A stretch of DNA of 64,000 bases from Fasciola hepatica (GCA_948099385.1 CANUEZ040000205.1:1798001-1862000); one strand, 5' to 3'; numbered from the stretch's first letter, positions 49,253 through 62,174 are shown. Notes: generated by a model from the sequence alone, not told the origin. Numbers and translations are program-made.

Positions 49253-51572
49253 TATGATGTCATGAAAGAATTCGAATTGCTCCACAGTGAGATTTCGTGA
49301 TAATTCTCCAAACCGAAGAACCCCATAACTAAACCAGTGTAGTATCATAAATGTTGAACGGCGAGCTACCGTGTATGCCAATGGAATGGTGGCCGTGTCA
49401 CGTCAGTGTCGTAAAGCAAATTTGAACGATAAAGATTTTGCTACGGAAGGTGCTTTCTGTAATTTTTATTTTGTGTACCCCACTGGGTTGATATATTTAT
49501 CGATGGTGTCAAGGTGAATTATGTGAAATCCCTTCACTGCAAACGTTTTCATTTTTGTTGCTATTACAACAGCATGGCTAACCAAAACCCTCCGTGCCTA
49601 CGTATACTATTTGTTTCTGTAAGCTAGTAAAATTTGGCCAGAATCAGCAAGTAAGAGGAGACAATGCACGATTTATGAATCTTACAGTTGTCCTGCGCAT
49701 CCAAAGGCAGTAACGGAATCCATATTCACTCCTATTCCACTGGTTTTTGTCCATCTTATTCGTGAACAGAGCCGTATGTGAATCCGTTTTATTTGTTACA
49801 AGAAGTCGGATCTACATTTGCCCATAACATTGGAGGTAAACAGAGCAAAGTGGTCGTTTAGCGATATCCGACTGTTCAAAAACAGTTTCAAAAAAAAACA
49901 GACCCGATAATAGGAAACGCATCCATGCAGGTATTCCTCCGAAGATATGAAAAAATTAGAATATGTTACTTGCTGTTATCTGCGAGCATTCTGTTATGCC
50001 TACCATCATAGATATGCCCGTTAGAAGAGAGTAACCACCCGGTTTGGATACTTCATTCTGGTCTATCATTGACCTTGACAGGGTTTCTAAGAGGTCCGAA
50101 TATTTCTGTTTTATTTTCTGTTCCCATCTTTGTAGTTATTTATTTAGTTCCCCTTGCCAAATTTTTATGATGTATATTTCTACGTTGCTGGTGCAGGCCC
50201 ACCTTAGGGGAGTTAACTAGGGGGAAAAACAGCTGTTTTTCTTCCGGCTATAGCTTGCCTTTGGGTGAGGCCATCGACTCTACAATTACATTTTTGTTCC
50301 TTGCATAAAAGCCTATGAAATGCCAGTGTGCGTTGCTAATCGGCTAGTTCACTGAGGAAATACAACTTTCGCATTGATCCATATGTGAAAAGTTGTTGGA
50401 AGTGGCAGTTTTCACGCATGGACGCCATTCACGCTTAAGTTCCGCGTATGTTTCTACAGTTGTGAAAAAAGCCCACAACTCGGAGGAGGATGTGATGATA
50501 AGATGACATTTGTGGTTTATTTCCAAGACATCCATGGACAAAAACACAAATTTTATTTGTCGGTAGTTGATCGAACTAACAAAACCTACGAGTAACCATA
50601 TTTTTCACTGTAAGTGAACAAGAAATTCTAATTTACATTATATACTGATGTTTGTTTCGCAAAGTCGGCAAGAAATGTTTATCCAGTTGGTGTAGGCAAA
50701 AGGCGATCAAACACCAATACTGAGGCCAAACTGATGTATGAACAGCCTTAACTGACAGCACTCAAGGAATCTTCATTTGATAGGATATCAGCCCGGACGT
50801 GCGATAGTAAGTTAAAGGTTGTTTCTCAATCTACTATCGTGGTATACGGCTAGCCCAGTCCAGTGAACGATCGATCGAATCCTATCCAATCTCTACATTT
50901 GCTAGTTATTGAGAAGTTCGCCACTTACGGTTTCAAATGTCATGGTCTCCTGTTGCCCACCTGCTTAGTTCTGAACACAACCAATACTAGTGTGACTGTC
51001 TTAATACTCTCGGCGAGAGTTGGTACACGTATGTTGTTAATGTACATCGCCATATGTTTTCCTCATGCATTGGCTTCATGATTAGCAGTGAAATAATCCA
51101 AATAAACAGCAACCCCTACCAAATTTGGAAGACGACTGAATTGCAGCAGTGGCTATTCAGCACGGTGAGAGAATACATACCAAACTGAGCCTCTCAGAGT
51201 ACCACAAAATGAAAGCTTATAGCTACCGCTTATGGTTGTATTTTATGGACCTCGTCTTCTGAGAAAAATGACACGATGGTGATTGTACTTGCCATTTAAG
51301 CGACGAAACCAAAAAAACGTGGAATTTTCCAAGGTAGTAGTTATTCATTAGAGAAACTAATACGTTTCAAAGCTAAACTCTTTGAGCGTCTGCACGGTAA
51401 GCAGAAAGTCGAAAGTTCGAATGCCTCTCGTAGCTTTGTACCTTTGGATGCCAAAAATGCCAGTGGGCTTTTCGTGGTCCAAGATCATGACTGCTTGTAC
51501 CAATAAAGCATTCTGTGGAAAGAAGTACCTTTTGTCTGAACCGTACAACGGTAAACGGTACTTGATAATAAC
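49253..51572. other. no supported gene
   Basis: A few 60-70 codon frames (50344-50547 minus, 50863-51081 plus) without consistent splice sites. A plus frame at 51382-51675 looks partly coding but overlaps the better-supported minus exon that follows. Confidence 0.4.
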
Positions 51573-51752
51573 TTATGTGCCAAACAGTGGATTTTGTTCA
51601 AGGAATTCTTGCTCCACGGTGGATCTGGAAAGATTTGATTCGACTTTAGAAGTCACATCTAGGACGATCGCTTGAGATATGGAAACAAGGTAAAACAACA
51701 GGAAGTAGAAAACTGATCGTTCATTCAGGGGTGTGGTCGCACGTCCAAAAAT
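51573..51752 (-). CDS. candidate terminal exon, unknown
   Basis: A strong minus-strand acceptor (pyrimidine-rich, GTTACAG) precedes 51752 and only one frame is open, for 59 codons to TAA. The product has a hydrophobic, Phe/Leu/Tyr-rich segment followed by a Ser/Glu-rich tail. No AATAAA close by. The opposite strand is also partly open. Confidence 0.4.
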   Translation of the reverse strand: MFGRATTPLNERSVFYFLLFYLVSISQAIVLDVTSKVESNLSRSTVEQEFLEQNPLFGT

Positions 51753-51949
51753 CTGTAACCAAACCAAAATATAAGAAGGCGGTTGAAGCCTATAAAAAAC
51801 TGCAATGAAAAGAGTTGTATCACACACAGTCTCCAATAAGTAAATCTTATCGGATCTAAATATGAAGGAGTGAAAACCCGTAGAAAGTCCATGGTGATAT
51901 AATTCTAAAGTCACGTGAAAAAGCAAAATTAGTTATTTATTGAAACTTT

Positions 51950-52790
51950 CCAGTTTCTGTTGTCGAGTTTGTGCTCATGGTGATCATTAACTCGAGTTCA
52001 CCACTGAAAGTGGTGTTCTACAGGATTGCCCTTGTTCACCCTCCCTCTTCAGTTTTGTGACTGAAGTGATTACTGGGATACCTCCGTCCTCGTGTGAGAA
52101 CAGGTGAATCGATCTATGATCCACAAGTAAACCGTCCAACATGGAATATTCGACGATAATGACCGTCTTTGAGAAGATCAACCTGGATTGTAAGCTTTCC
52201 TAGATAGCGCGAACAATAGTGTAGCAATGTTTGGGACGCTTTCTGAACGTAAACTGCTTCTGTAGGGTTGGGCTTCACTAAATGAAACCTTATCCTGGCA
52301 GGAGAAATTCTGGCTGAAGTTGTTAAGTTTCAATATTAGCAAAGTTACGCCTCACCAAGTGGACCGATATCGAATGACGCGTCTTCAAGTATACACAAGA
52401 CTCGTTTGGCTTTTGCAAGTTTCAGTCAATTGTGATACCGGCTTGACTTCTAATTATCTATCGAGCGTCAAATTTACACTGTATTCAGACCAGTCTCTAT
52501 GTACATACGGCTCAGAAAGGTGGCCATTGGCGGTAGAAGGTAGAAGATAACTGTCGGTTTATTAGCGGCGATGTCTCCATATCGCTGCTCAAATACCCTG
52601 GGAACTCAAAGGAGTTGTTTTGGACTTTCGGTATAGGGTTCATGCGGCCCGCCTAAGAGATGGCTGAAGGCAGTAGGTGATATGATTAGTTGCCGCGGTC
52701 ACTGGCACAGATGCGTTCGGACTGTTTCTTCGTTTTCGTGAGTTCCTCCTTTTAATTCGATTTGGGCTGATTTTAGACACTCACCTCTAT
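51950..52790 (+). mobile_element. decayed RTE-type LINE reverse transcriptase, 3' half
   Basis: Across shifting frames the + strand can be read as the diagnostic blocks of an RTE-clade reverse transcriptase: the SGVxQxCPxSPxLF block near 52000-52050, the EYxDD catalytic block near 52145-52160 (about 49 codons later, the normal spacing), the FGxxFxxxKC-type thumb block near 52230-52260, the LYxSExWPL block near 52495-52530, and the C-terminal tail to about 52790. Stops and frameshifts are frequent, so it is inactive and old. The 5' half and endonuclease are missing. Confidence 0.8.
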
Positions 52791-54568
52791 TCCTTTATGC
52801 CCTTGACCTGGAAATGTTGGAAGATAGCAACCGAAACAAGGATATGAAAGTCCGCAGTTATTGACTGAAGGAAATGAACTGATTCGGATAATGTATTTTA
52901 ACAGGACAGGATTCATCACATTCTCTGAATGTCCAATTTACCACTGAAACCCTCGAATCACCGTGAAATGGTGTCATCTGGCTTGAACAGAAAGACATAT
53001 TCATAAAATTCCATGTGGAGTAAGCAACTGACATGTTTTATTGTGAGCAGCGTATGTTACCAAAAAGGGGTCGAGAATGACATTTAAAAAGTCTGTTACT
53101 CTTGCAAAATACATGATATAGTACACTTCAAATTGAGTTCTTTTCGAATGGTACTATCCTGTTAGCCACGAAATAACCCTGTCCCAAATCATTTTCTGTA
53201 GAGGCCGAAGTGAAACATAAATAGAACTTGAGAAGCTTGGCTAATTTACCATTGCGATAATTCCATGGTTCATAACGAAGAGCTTGGGATTGTCACGGGA
53301 TAGAAAAATTTTATAATATACTACGTACTTATTCACGCGATATCATCTGATAGGGGGAAAGAAGAAATAAAAGACAGAAAAAGATTCACTCAAATTAGTC
53401 TCCTAATTTTTTTTTCAAATTACCCACGAAAAGTGGTGGTGTCGTACACGTATGAACAAACATTTGGACTCTATTGAATTCCACAAATAACAAGGGTGGA
53501 TTTGATTACAGTTAGACGCATGTACACGTACCTACGTAGTTCTGTGGGACTAGGAATTCCCAATTTTCCAAACTATTATTTTCATATAAAACAAAGCAAT
53601 AGACACAGAAACGTGAGTGAAATCGATTAGTTCCTGTCGGATTTAGTCGCATATAATTAGGTCAGCCAGTCACAGCAAACGTGACACTCTGTTTGTAAGT
53701 GGACTATTTGCAGTGGCTCAGCGAATGGCTTTATGGAAAAACCAGTTGTTTAGAGACTGTATCGCATGCACTCAGGCCGTCCTTATTCACCTTCGTCAGC
53801 TCGCTTCTGATTCTTTTGGCTTTAGCACAACGGTCTCGTACTGCCTGATGCGTTTGTGAAATAGCACTTTTCCTTCAGCCAATTTAGCTTAGTTAACACA
53901 AATAAACGGAAGTGTAAGTAGTTGCAGCTGCGGCCAGCAAAGAGAGTCCAGAGACAGAACAAGAGAGAGAGATCAGTAATATTTCCTACCAATAAAGTTA
54001 AAAAATTTGCTCACCAATATTCGTCCATTCTCCCTATACATCTTTTCAGCACATTTGTTAGGTCACTTGATATCTAGTAATTTAAGTCCATCTAGTTCGA
54101 ATATTACATCTCCCATAAACATTAGGTGCACAGTGGCAAGGAATCGTAAAACAATGATAATGATGGTATATCAAGATACGCGTGGGAGTGAATTTCACTG
54201 GTGATCAAATATGGAACTAAAATGCTGAACCACTATATTGTATCACGTTAGGACTCAGCAAAACCCATTTTCGCTATTGTTACGGGTTCGCTTCTTTTTA
54301 ACTGAAAGTATGCGCCAATTCACACAATATACACTACTCAATTGAAAAAGTATTTACTCTCGACAAAGCCAAGCATAATTAAACGAATTTCGAAGGGGAA
54401 CAAATATTCCACGTTGACTTATCTACCATGATACATAACAATTTGGGCGACAATTGTTCATCAACCAATACTTTAAATGAGAAATATTTTTTTATCGCCG
54501 TAAACGTTAGGTAGCACAAAGTAAATCTATGTCTAATTTTATAGGTCACATCCGTATCTTTGTAACAG
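52791..54568. other. no supported gene
   Basis: AT-rich sequence with only short frames. The first part may include untranslated tail of the LINE remnant. Confidence 0.5.
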
Positions 54569-54728
54569 GAAAGAGACTATGGTGAAAAAATATAAGTCAC
54601 GCACCCAGTTCACGTGCTTAAACAGGCGGTCTCATTTCGAAGAAGTCAAGCTTCCACGCACCAATCATCGGTGTGTTTTTATCGTTTCACCAGCACTGTG
54701 TCCTCAATCTGATTGGCAGTCTTCTAAG
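54569..54728 (+). CDS. candidate internal exon, unknown
   Basis: Acceptor TTGTAACAG, donor AAG/GTAAAC. 160 bp open, entering with one base of a codon and leaving in phase 0. The product is basic with three Cys and a Pro-rich end. Codon use looks coding. No adjacent exon with the right phase was found. Confidence 0.42.
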
Positions 54729-54769
54729 GTAAACCAGTGTGGAATCTACGCATTCATGCAACTACTCTG

Positions 54770-55330
54770 AACACCCGAGACACTATAGCGGTCCTGGTCA
54801 GGATGTTCAACTCGTCAGTGATTATTCAACTCCAACCGATTCGTCAAATAACAAATCCAAAAAGCAGACAGCAAACTGGATACGGGAAAGTCGAGTGAAC
54901 TGGCCCGTTCCACAGCACTAAGGAGCAAACAGATACCATAAGATAATCTCAAACGAAGCACAATCAAAAGAAATATTTAGATGAATTCACTTCGCTAAGT
55001 GGCAGGCTGAGCACACAGCTGACACCAGAAAATTCAATCGGAGAGTAGCGACTAAACGATCGTCTATCTGGACGATGCACCTGCTAGGGGCAGGGATAAG
55101 TCCGAAATAACCCGGTTGGTCATATGCTCCAGCTGAAGGCTAGACTGGATTCAAAAGAATGCAGGTAAAGTAACCAACGAAAGGAGACTCACCAACCAGG
55201 TCGAATATCAGACAGTAATGTGCACAGAACGACCAGCAAACTGGAATAAAACCAAACAAAGTCAGGGATGAAATCACAGGCCTATCGGAAAGAGGCATAA
55301 ACAGTCAGAGGTGGACCAGAGGGAAAAATG
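54770..55330. other. purine-rich stretch, probable repeat-derived
   Basis: The plus strand is unusually rich in A and G with few T compared with its neighbours and has no long open frame. It may be the untranslated part of a retroelement, but there is no diagnostic motif. Confidence 0.3.
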
Positions 55331-55487
55331 ATTCCTCAACGGAAGCTGTACCATGATAAAATAGGTCTATAAATGCCTGTACGATTGTCTTTATGTGTAC
55401 GATTACATACACGTCTCACTAATCCCTTCGTGGAAGAATAATATTTGATTCCCGGGACAGAAACCAACATGGGTTTCGAAGACTTAC

Positions 55488-55692
55488 CAAAAATAGCTGA
55501 AGACTGATTTGTCGAATAAACAGTCCAAACAACTGCTAGTTTGCACCTTGTGATTATTTCATCTGAATTTGAAAATGCATTTGTCATGCGAAAAAAAAAT
55601 ACTGACGTCATTCGAGCTGGTCGTATTTCCTTAATTATGAAGGAAAAAGAGTTGAATTTAATCGACTGATTTATCATGACTGATGTATGCAT
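55488..55692 (-). CDS. candidate first exon with a GTAAGT donor
   Basis: Minus-strand ATG at 55692 opens 68 codons leading to a perfect donor (G/GTAAGT) after 55488, ending in phase 1. The product is basic, Ser/Asn/Thr-rich with one Cys. The frame would otherwise continue to 55336. The ATG could be internal. No partner exon identified. Confidence 0.35.
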
Positions 55693-55863
55693 ATTATATG
55701 ATCAACAACTGCATAATATATTACTAACATTATTTTAGCAAAACAAATAGTTTATCGAACTTTTTAGGTAACCCAAGTCTGGTATTTCGTTGTCGCGTAC
55801 TTTTTGCATAAAACCGAGATCCATTCTTTATGATCAGTTAGAAATATCTTGAGCAATACTACA

Positions 55864-55874
55864 GGTTCGAATCC
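55864..55874 (+). repeat. B box of a tRNA-like SINE fragment
   Basis: Exact GGTTCGAATCC. Upstream sequence has a poor A-box candidate. Not a functional tRNA; likely a SINE remnant. Confidence 0.4.
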
Positions 55875-55970
55875 GGCTCGCAACGTTGAATTTGCTAATA
55901 TCACCAATGCAGGTTGATTTTCCACTTTATGTTTCTTGAAAAACCCTACTGTTCTGAAATTTGTTATCAG

Positions 55971-56022
55971 TATGACAGAGCATGCTAATTTCAAGTTCAA
56001 CATATTCGAAGATCTTACCAAT
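55971..56022 (+). CDS. candidate small exon, unknown
   Basis: Pyrimidine-rich acceptor (TTATCAG), donor AAT/GTAAAG. Only one frame is open (one base plus 17 codons). It could precede the exon at 56127, but the phase fits only with a weaker acceptor inside that exon. Confidence 0.28.
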
Positions 56023-56126
56023 GTAAAGTCGAAACATGTAAACCTAAGTAGACATCTTCATCTAACACTGTTTTATATAAAGGCCATTTTGTTTGTAGTA
56101 GAATACCAGATGTCATTGATTCATAG

Positions 56127-56383
56127 GCCATGCACGAAAGACAGAGTTTGATCCAACTATGTCGCCTTATACAGATGTAGACCGATGTATTGTCACAGTT
56201 CCATTATCAACCAATACGTCAAGTTTGATCACAATTCAAACGCCATATGACCGTAATAACTTTCGACCGTGGGCTAGCCATTTTATACAAATAAAATGGT
56301 TCAGAGATTTGCCGAAAATAGAGACCGAAGCTGCCGATTCCATGTTAAATCGACTAACACTACACAATGAATGCCGAGAATAA
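56127..56383 (+). CDS. candidate terminal exon, unknown
   Basis: Acceptor TTCATAG, then about 84 open codons to TAA at 56381. The product has a Thr/Ser-rich beta-like half and a charged C-terminal half with Trp residues; codons look coding. An AATAAA hexamer overlaps the stop codon, closer than usual. No family is recognised. Confidence 0.42.
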
Positions 56384-56563
56384 AATTCGAAGCTATTCCA
56401 TAAGTTTCACATTCAGGATAGTTTCAAATATTCCACGAAACATTCGTTTTTTAGTTTGGCCGATATATTCTTTGCTAAGTAGGTACATGTTTAAGCAAAG
56501 TGATCTTTCCAGGGATAGTTAATTCACAAAAACCTCATTCGGACATTCAGAATAATAGAAAGA

Positions 56564-56601
56564 TACAACAACAATAACAACAACAACAACAACAACAACA
56601 C
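56564..56601. repeat. (CAA)n microsatellite
   Basis: CAA/ACA trinucleotide repeat of about 38 bp with one interruption. Confidence 0.9.
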
Positions 56602-59124
56602 CTACTGTTTGTGCGCTTAGGAGTTCCGGAGTGCCATCTTCTTTACACGACAATCTTGTGGATCGTGTGTTTCGTGTCAAGGGTAAGAACATCATTTGTA
56701 TTTGCGATTTTCCCTCCTGAACAGGTTGATCGAAGAATGTAGCTAGGAGAATTTTCGGTGATAAGGTTTTTTTGGTCCGCGTAAAAATTCAGATATATGG
56801 ACGGACATGTGTTGATGCATTGAGGTCTGAAAATAACTTCTTACTTCCAAGGGGCTTAATTCCTATACGGTAATGTTTTGCTGATAATCTTCTGTCATCC
56901 CGTTTAGGCTGTTACTTCATAGCAGCATCATGGTGAACTTGTAATCGGTCGAGCCATGAACAAAAAGTTAGCAACACGCACTTAGGGTTCAGTACATTGT
57001 GAATGAGTTAAGCTTTCAACTGAAAGGACGCAACAGACTTCAGCTTAGAACAGCTTTGCTCTATTCATTGAACTACCTCCTACGAGAATCTAATGGAATT
57101 CCTAACACTTTCTACGCGGATAAGCCTGCTGGTAAATTTTGTAAAGCTTCTGTCTATATTCTGTAGTGAACAACTTGATCCAGTCTCCTCCTACTGGGTA
57201 CCTAATAAAATAGTGCACAACGGGAACGTCCATCACTAAGTGACGTTAACCTAGCTTCTTCCACTGAGAGTCTGCGATGCTCCAGCGAACACCTTCTAGA
57301 CTTTCCTCTGCCAAACGCGGTATTTTCACTAGGATTCAAAGCTCATACGATCCACAAGTTTTGCAAGACTCTAGGGAATGGAAATGAAGTCAATGGTTTT
57401 AAAGACCTTTTGACTGGTTGCGGTCTCCAGTTTCACATGGCAACATTCATCGTCTGATTGAGGAAAGTAAAATTCGCGCATCATTAATACCGTTTGACCG
57501 ATCGTAGAGAAGAGTTCTAACATCCCATTCCGGACGATTTTTTCTACTGTTTATACGGATGTTTAGGCTCGAACATTCGACTTTTCGTTCAGTTGCAACT
57601 GTACAGTTGAATTGCAAAACGAATCAGGTTCAGCTGTTCTCTGCCGCACAGTTTTTCGCATTTTGTTTGTTAACACTTATTTTTATTCCACCCTTTGATT
57701 TGTGATTTTATTCCATTCCTCTGGTAATATCTGGTCCCAACTTTGTTCATGTATTATTGGTTTTTTCTGGGCTTTACTGGAGGACTAGAATAGAAGACCT
57801 GATACTGAATTCCGATCCGTGCACGTTATATATCCTCGTGAAGGTGCACGTAGCTGACCACTCGTCAGCCGTGACGTTATTTTACCTGGAATAATGCAAC
57901 CGAATAATTCCTAAAGCGAAATGTTTTACCGAAACTTCAAACTTCTCACGTTATCAAATATTATAGACAAAGTGAGACTGCAGATAAGCTTTTTAAAGTC
58001 GTTCGGTAACTATTAATTCATTTTAAGATATACTTTGCCATTTAATAAGCATACTACTGATCACTATAGCAAAACATCTCATTTTTCAGATCGTCTTTAA
58101 CCGAAGTGGTTTCCCGAGGATATGAACTAGTAATACCGGAGTGTCGAAGTAGCTCACAAGCTATACGTTTTCACTTGATGAATAACTGCAGTGTTTAATG
58201 CACGTAATGCTATAAGTTGTTAGCCACATTTTCTTGGAAGCACACTGTGGATTTTTCAGTTATTACCTTTCACCAGTCATGCTTATTCGTTACTTCTTTA
58301 TCCGTTTACCCTGATAACTGTACATTTCACGTTCTGGTTTGCAACAACAGAATTTGCTCATTAGGAATGTGACCACGTTATCGTTGTTCTCCAGGTTTTC
58401 TGCGACAATCCCACATTTGTCCATCAGTGAATCACAATTGTGATTCCTCAATGAATAGAGATAACAAGAGTAACCACTCCCAACCTGGATTCACAAATTG
58501 GATTATTATGAAAGAAATAAAAATGCTTTGACTCGATTCACTGTGCTTCGTAAACACTCAAATGATCAATGCAGATGCAAACACACAGTGACCCAAAAGC
58601 CGTTTCATTTCCGTAAAGGAGAACCGGCTGCAACGAAATGTCATCGAATTTTGTCATACTGTTGACCCCGGCCTGTACCTATATGAATCCTATAAGGTAG
58701 ACACGAGACTCTCTGGGTTGGCTTCGCACGGTTTTTCTTCGGTCAATATGAAGTTATCCGGCTAATGTCCTAAACTAACAAACATTCAACTACATAGCAA
58801 ATAACCAATCGTTTGATGAACAGCGTGCAGGTGCAGCCCCACGAGCATCACAAACGATCTTCAAATATTTTGCCGCGTAATGTCTCCTGGTTTTATGAAA
58901 TGAGGCAACAATCAATTCATATAGGAACTGTCGAAATTCAAATGCAACAATACTATCTTCAGTATGAGCCTACAGCTGGTATCAAAAACTCCTATCAAGT
59001 TATGCTGCTGAAGAAATCGCATATTGCTTTCTAAATGTCCAGTTCGTCTGGTAAACTTGGACGACGTGGGAGAAAACTGTGGAGCAGAACTGATTTCACC
59101 CATCCAGTATGCTCTCCTGTCCAG
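56602..59124. other. no firm gene
   Basis: One plus frame (58813-59034) has mildly coding-like composition but no splice support. Otherwise ordinary AT-rich sequence. Confidence 0.4.
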
Positions 59125-59203
59125 TTGTCAACAGATCGATGAATAGACGTCTCATCCAAATTAGAGGGCAGGTCGGATACACGTTTTTGTGCGAAGCTTT
59201 AGT
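59125..59203 (+). CDS. candidate 79-bp internal exon
   Basis: Acceptor TCCTGTCCAG and donor GTAAGT. Open in the frame with two bases at each end; Arg-rich then hydrophobic product. A minus-strand candidate exon lies 180 bp away, so at most one strand may be right here. Confidence 0.3.
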
Positions 59204-59376
59204 GTAAGTCAGGGGGAAGTAAATAACACCTTTTTGAATATACTTCTCGTGTTTTCTCTTGAAATATTATTCGTAATGCAATGAGGACTCACAGGGCTAA
59301 CAATCAATACATGTATTTACGACGCACGTAGAATGCGTCAAAACTTCATCTGCCATGAGATGGTCAATTTCTGTTC

Positions 59377-59478
59377 TCACGGTACTTCCTTTCGAGTATT
59401 GTAAATTCCTGCAGTCAACTGTGTTTGCCACTTACGTTTTGTCACTTCGTTGTCGGATAAAGGGAAAATAGGCATTAC
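59377..59478 (-). CDS. candidate exon, unknown
   Basis: Acceptor TTATTCAG before 59478, then 33 open codons. Either it splices at GTGAGA after 59381 or it ends at TGA at 59377. Product mixed with Lys/Arg and Thr. A GTAAGT inside is followed 27 bases later by an AG, but reading straight through stays open, so one exon is more likely. Confidence 0.33.
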   Translation of the reverse strand, partial: VMPIFPLSDNEVTKRKWQTQLTAGIYNTRKEVP

Positions 59479-60453
59479 CTGAATAATGCCGTTATAGAAG
59501 TAAATTCACTACAAAGAACATGCTCGTTTTCTATAAAATCATCGGTTGCGTTTCACTTTACACAGGATAAGCGTGCATATTTTATATATCATATCACATT
59601 CACATTGACTCACCTATGTTTCAGATGTTCAGAGAAGGAAGGGGGGAAAACTTTATTGTCCATGGTGGGAAAGATTCGACAAAAATAAAATGTATGATGC
59701 GAGTTGGCCACACTCTGTCACCACGGAAAGACCACGGCCGAAACACTTGAGCTTTCATCCGCTATTGCTGAAGCAACTTCATAAATTTCTAGTGTGAACA
59801 AAGCGATGAATCCAACCACATACTGGCTAATACTCCAGCTACAACAAAATATATTTGACGAAAGATATTCGGTGAATTTACGGGCACTTCGGTAATCGTC
59901 TTGAAGAATTCGCCGTTAACCTGGTGTGTTACCGTGGCACTAGTCACAATTTTCCCCTTCATCGTGTACAATCACTCGATTTGTGTTTCCTAATTTCTTA
60001 GAAAAACGTATTTCGTTTAACCTCCACAGCTTGTCAGACATCAGTCAACATGTGAAAAGTAGAAATGGTACTCCGCAGTATACTTCTTCTGTGAAGGCTA
60101 CTTGCATATTCTATTACATTTTCTTTTAGGTTTTCATGGGTAATTTTTAAGCGATTTTCAAAAACTCAATTTGTATTAGGCTTTTCGGGTACAGGCTGCT
60201 TGGCAGAGTTTGTAATCTATTTGATCAGCTACTGTTTTCTCGGAATAGATCTTTCGTATACGAGATGCTAACCACCGGACTTAATTCTGTTTATATTTGG
60301 ACGGTACAAAACTGGCTATATATGCGTCGGCCTGGAATATTTGCAACGAAAATGCCTCCACCCACAGCCACCTTCGAACAAAGCTGGATTATCACAATTC
60401 CACAACTGAGGACCATCCTACAGAGGCCTAACAAAATTGTTGGCAACATCGGC

Positions 60454-60705
60454 CTACGCAGCAGATGTCTGAAATTTGCCGTCACTCGTAACCAGTACGC
60501 CGCAAATATCGTTATTCTCTCCGCAAGCTCCAGGATGAAAATACCATCGACGAAAGAACCACTTCCCCTCCACATCAAGTTCCATTGAGTTTATCAGTTT
60601 AAGTATCAGAGCTGAGCCGCCTGCATTGTCAGAACGGAGAGTCAACGGCGTAGCAGCGTCATTGAACACATTCTTGTTTGGTTGCAAAGAAAAATGAGCT
60701 AGCAA
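60454..60705 (-). CDS. candidate exon, GC-richer and coding-like, unknown
   Basis: Minus frame of 83 codons ending in TAG. The reading is complex: a Leu/Ile helix, a Trp-Phe-Phe-Arg-Arg-Trp run, then two Cys close together and a beta-like end. GC content is well above the surroundings. The other minus frame and the plus strand are also open here, so the choice of frame rests on amino-acid composition. Splice limits are uncertain. No family is recognised. Confidence 0.38.
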   Translation of the reverse strand: MLAHFSLQPNKNVFNDAATPLTLRSDNAGGSALILKLINSMELDVEGKWFFRRWYFHPGACGENNDICGVLVTSDGKFQTSAA

Positions 60706-62174
60706 GCGCAGTCGGTGAAGTCATCGAGCTCACGCAGAGCACTGAAGACGCCGAGTACGCAGCTGCGCGGCGTTCACAGTCACTTATATCACAAACAACC
60801 TACGACTATTGAGATGAAAATATGCATTTAGCGAGAATGGATAATTACGTGAGCCTTGCCTTGGTAGGGAGCTTTTATTTCCTCTCTTCTGCTTTTAAAC
60901 GTTTGTGTGTGTGCAACCTTGCCTGTTGTCTCATGAGAACCTTCAATTTCGCTTTTAAAAATGATCACCCTGACTATAGTAGGTACTCGTGAAAATACAA
61001 CTAAATGGTCCGAAATAAATCATGCAGTCTGGTGCAATTGACATCCCTGCTCGGTTTATGTTTGACTTTTCGTTAAACATCGCACGCCACAGGTCATCTT
61101 TTGATGACGGATGTCTAGTGTGTATTTGTTAGCTTGGCTTTCCTCTTTATACTCTTCAGTCCTATCCAATGTGGCGTGACCAGACGAATAACAAGCCGAT
61201 CTCTCAGTGCCAATTATAGGTGCGTTGGAATCCCTGTGCGTGGGTGGGGATATGGGCGTGAGAAACCTTTGGTGCTTGCCCTTCAATCACTTTCTGAGTG
61301 TGAAATTTGCTGAGATTGATTAAACATCGCCAGAGTGAAACCGGACTATTGTAGGATTCTAGAGAGCTTCCTTTTGTCACCTGGTATGATGCAGTCAACC
61401 CCGGATAGGTTTTACTTGACCTGTCGTGGTCATCATTGTTTTACCGGACAAGGATCCGGCCCCTTATCCCTCCACCTGCCGTGCTCACTTCTTTCTGTTC
61501 CTCAACTATTTTAACATTTTCATTCTCCTCAAGTATACGTACGATTCTCTGGCTTTCGTTAACTACAAGTCATCCTATCACTGAACAGCGGTTCAGTTGT
61601 AAAACCGCTGACTAGTGGTAACAATGGGGATTATAGTAAATATTTTTTACTTGATGTACGATTTCCAAGGAGAAAATCACGTTTATTCCCTTACTGGCGC
61701 AGTGCACGAGATCAAAGAGATATTGTGTGGTCGCTATAACTAATAAGAATAATTTGCTCAGATTTACTGGTACCATTGCTGATACCACACGCTGACAAAT
61801 GAACGTGTACGTGGAAGACAATGGGGAGATAATTACACAGTAACGAAAAATCATTCTCTGAAGGGGATGTGCGACATAGAGCATACGCACGACAGCACCG
61901 ATGAGAAACAAGTCAGCGCGCATCGGCTTCAACAAGTTATAAATTGTCATTTAGAAAGAAGGTGAAGTTGCAGTAAATGTTAGTTCCGCAAAGTCAACAC
62001 CGAAAATGACCTGATACGTCCAGTCATTCATGCAGGAAAAGTTTGAAAGACCGATAAATACTGCAATTTTTTATGGTTCGTATTCTGATTGCTTTAAATA
62101 AAGATTGGACGACGAAATCGGAACCTTCTCTCCAAAATATGAAAATAGAACAAGTACAGTGTATTAGTTCTTAG
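60706..62174. other. stretch without a firm gene
   Basis: Minus frames at 61056-61398 and 61612-61950 are partly coding-like, and the first resembles repeat-derived text. A plus segment at about 62036-62076 (acceptor ATGCAG) would be phase-compatible with the next exon, but its donor is poor. Confidence 0.35.

Noticed and set aside
50930..51010. Minus-strand acceptor/donor pair resembling an exon
   Set aside because: All three frames contain stops between the sites.
59413..59440. GTAAGT...CAG pair suggesting a 27-nt intron on the minus strand
   Set aside because: Too short for an intron, and reading through keeps the frame open.
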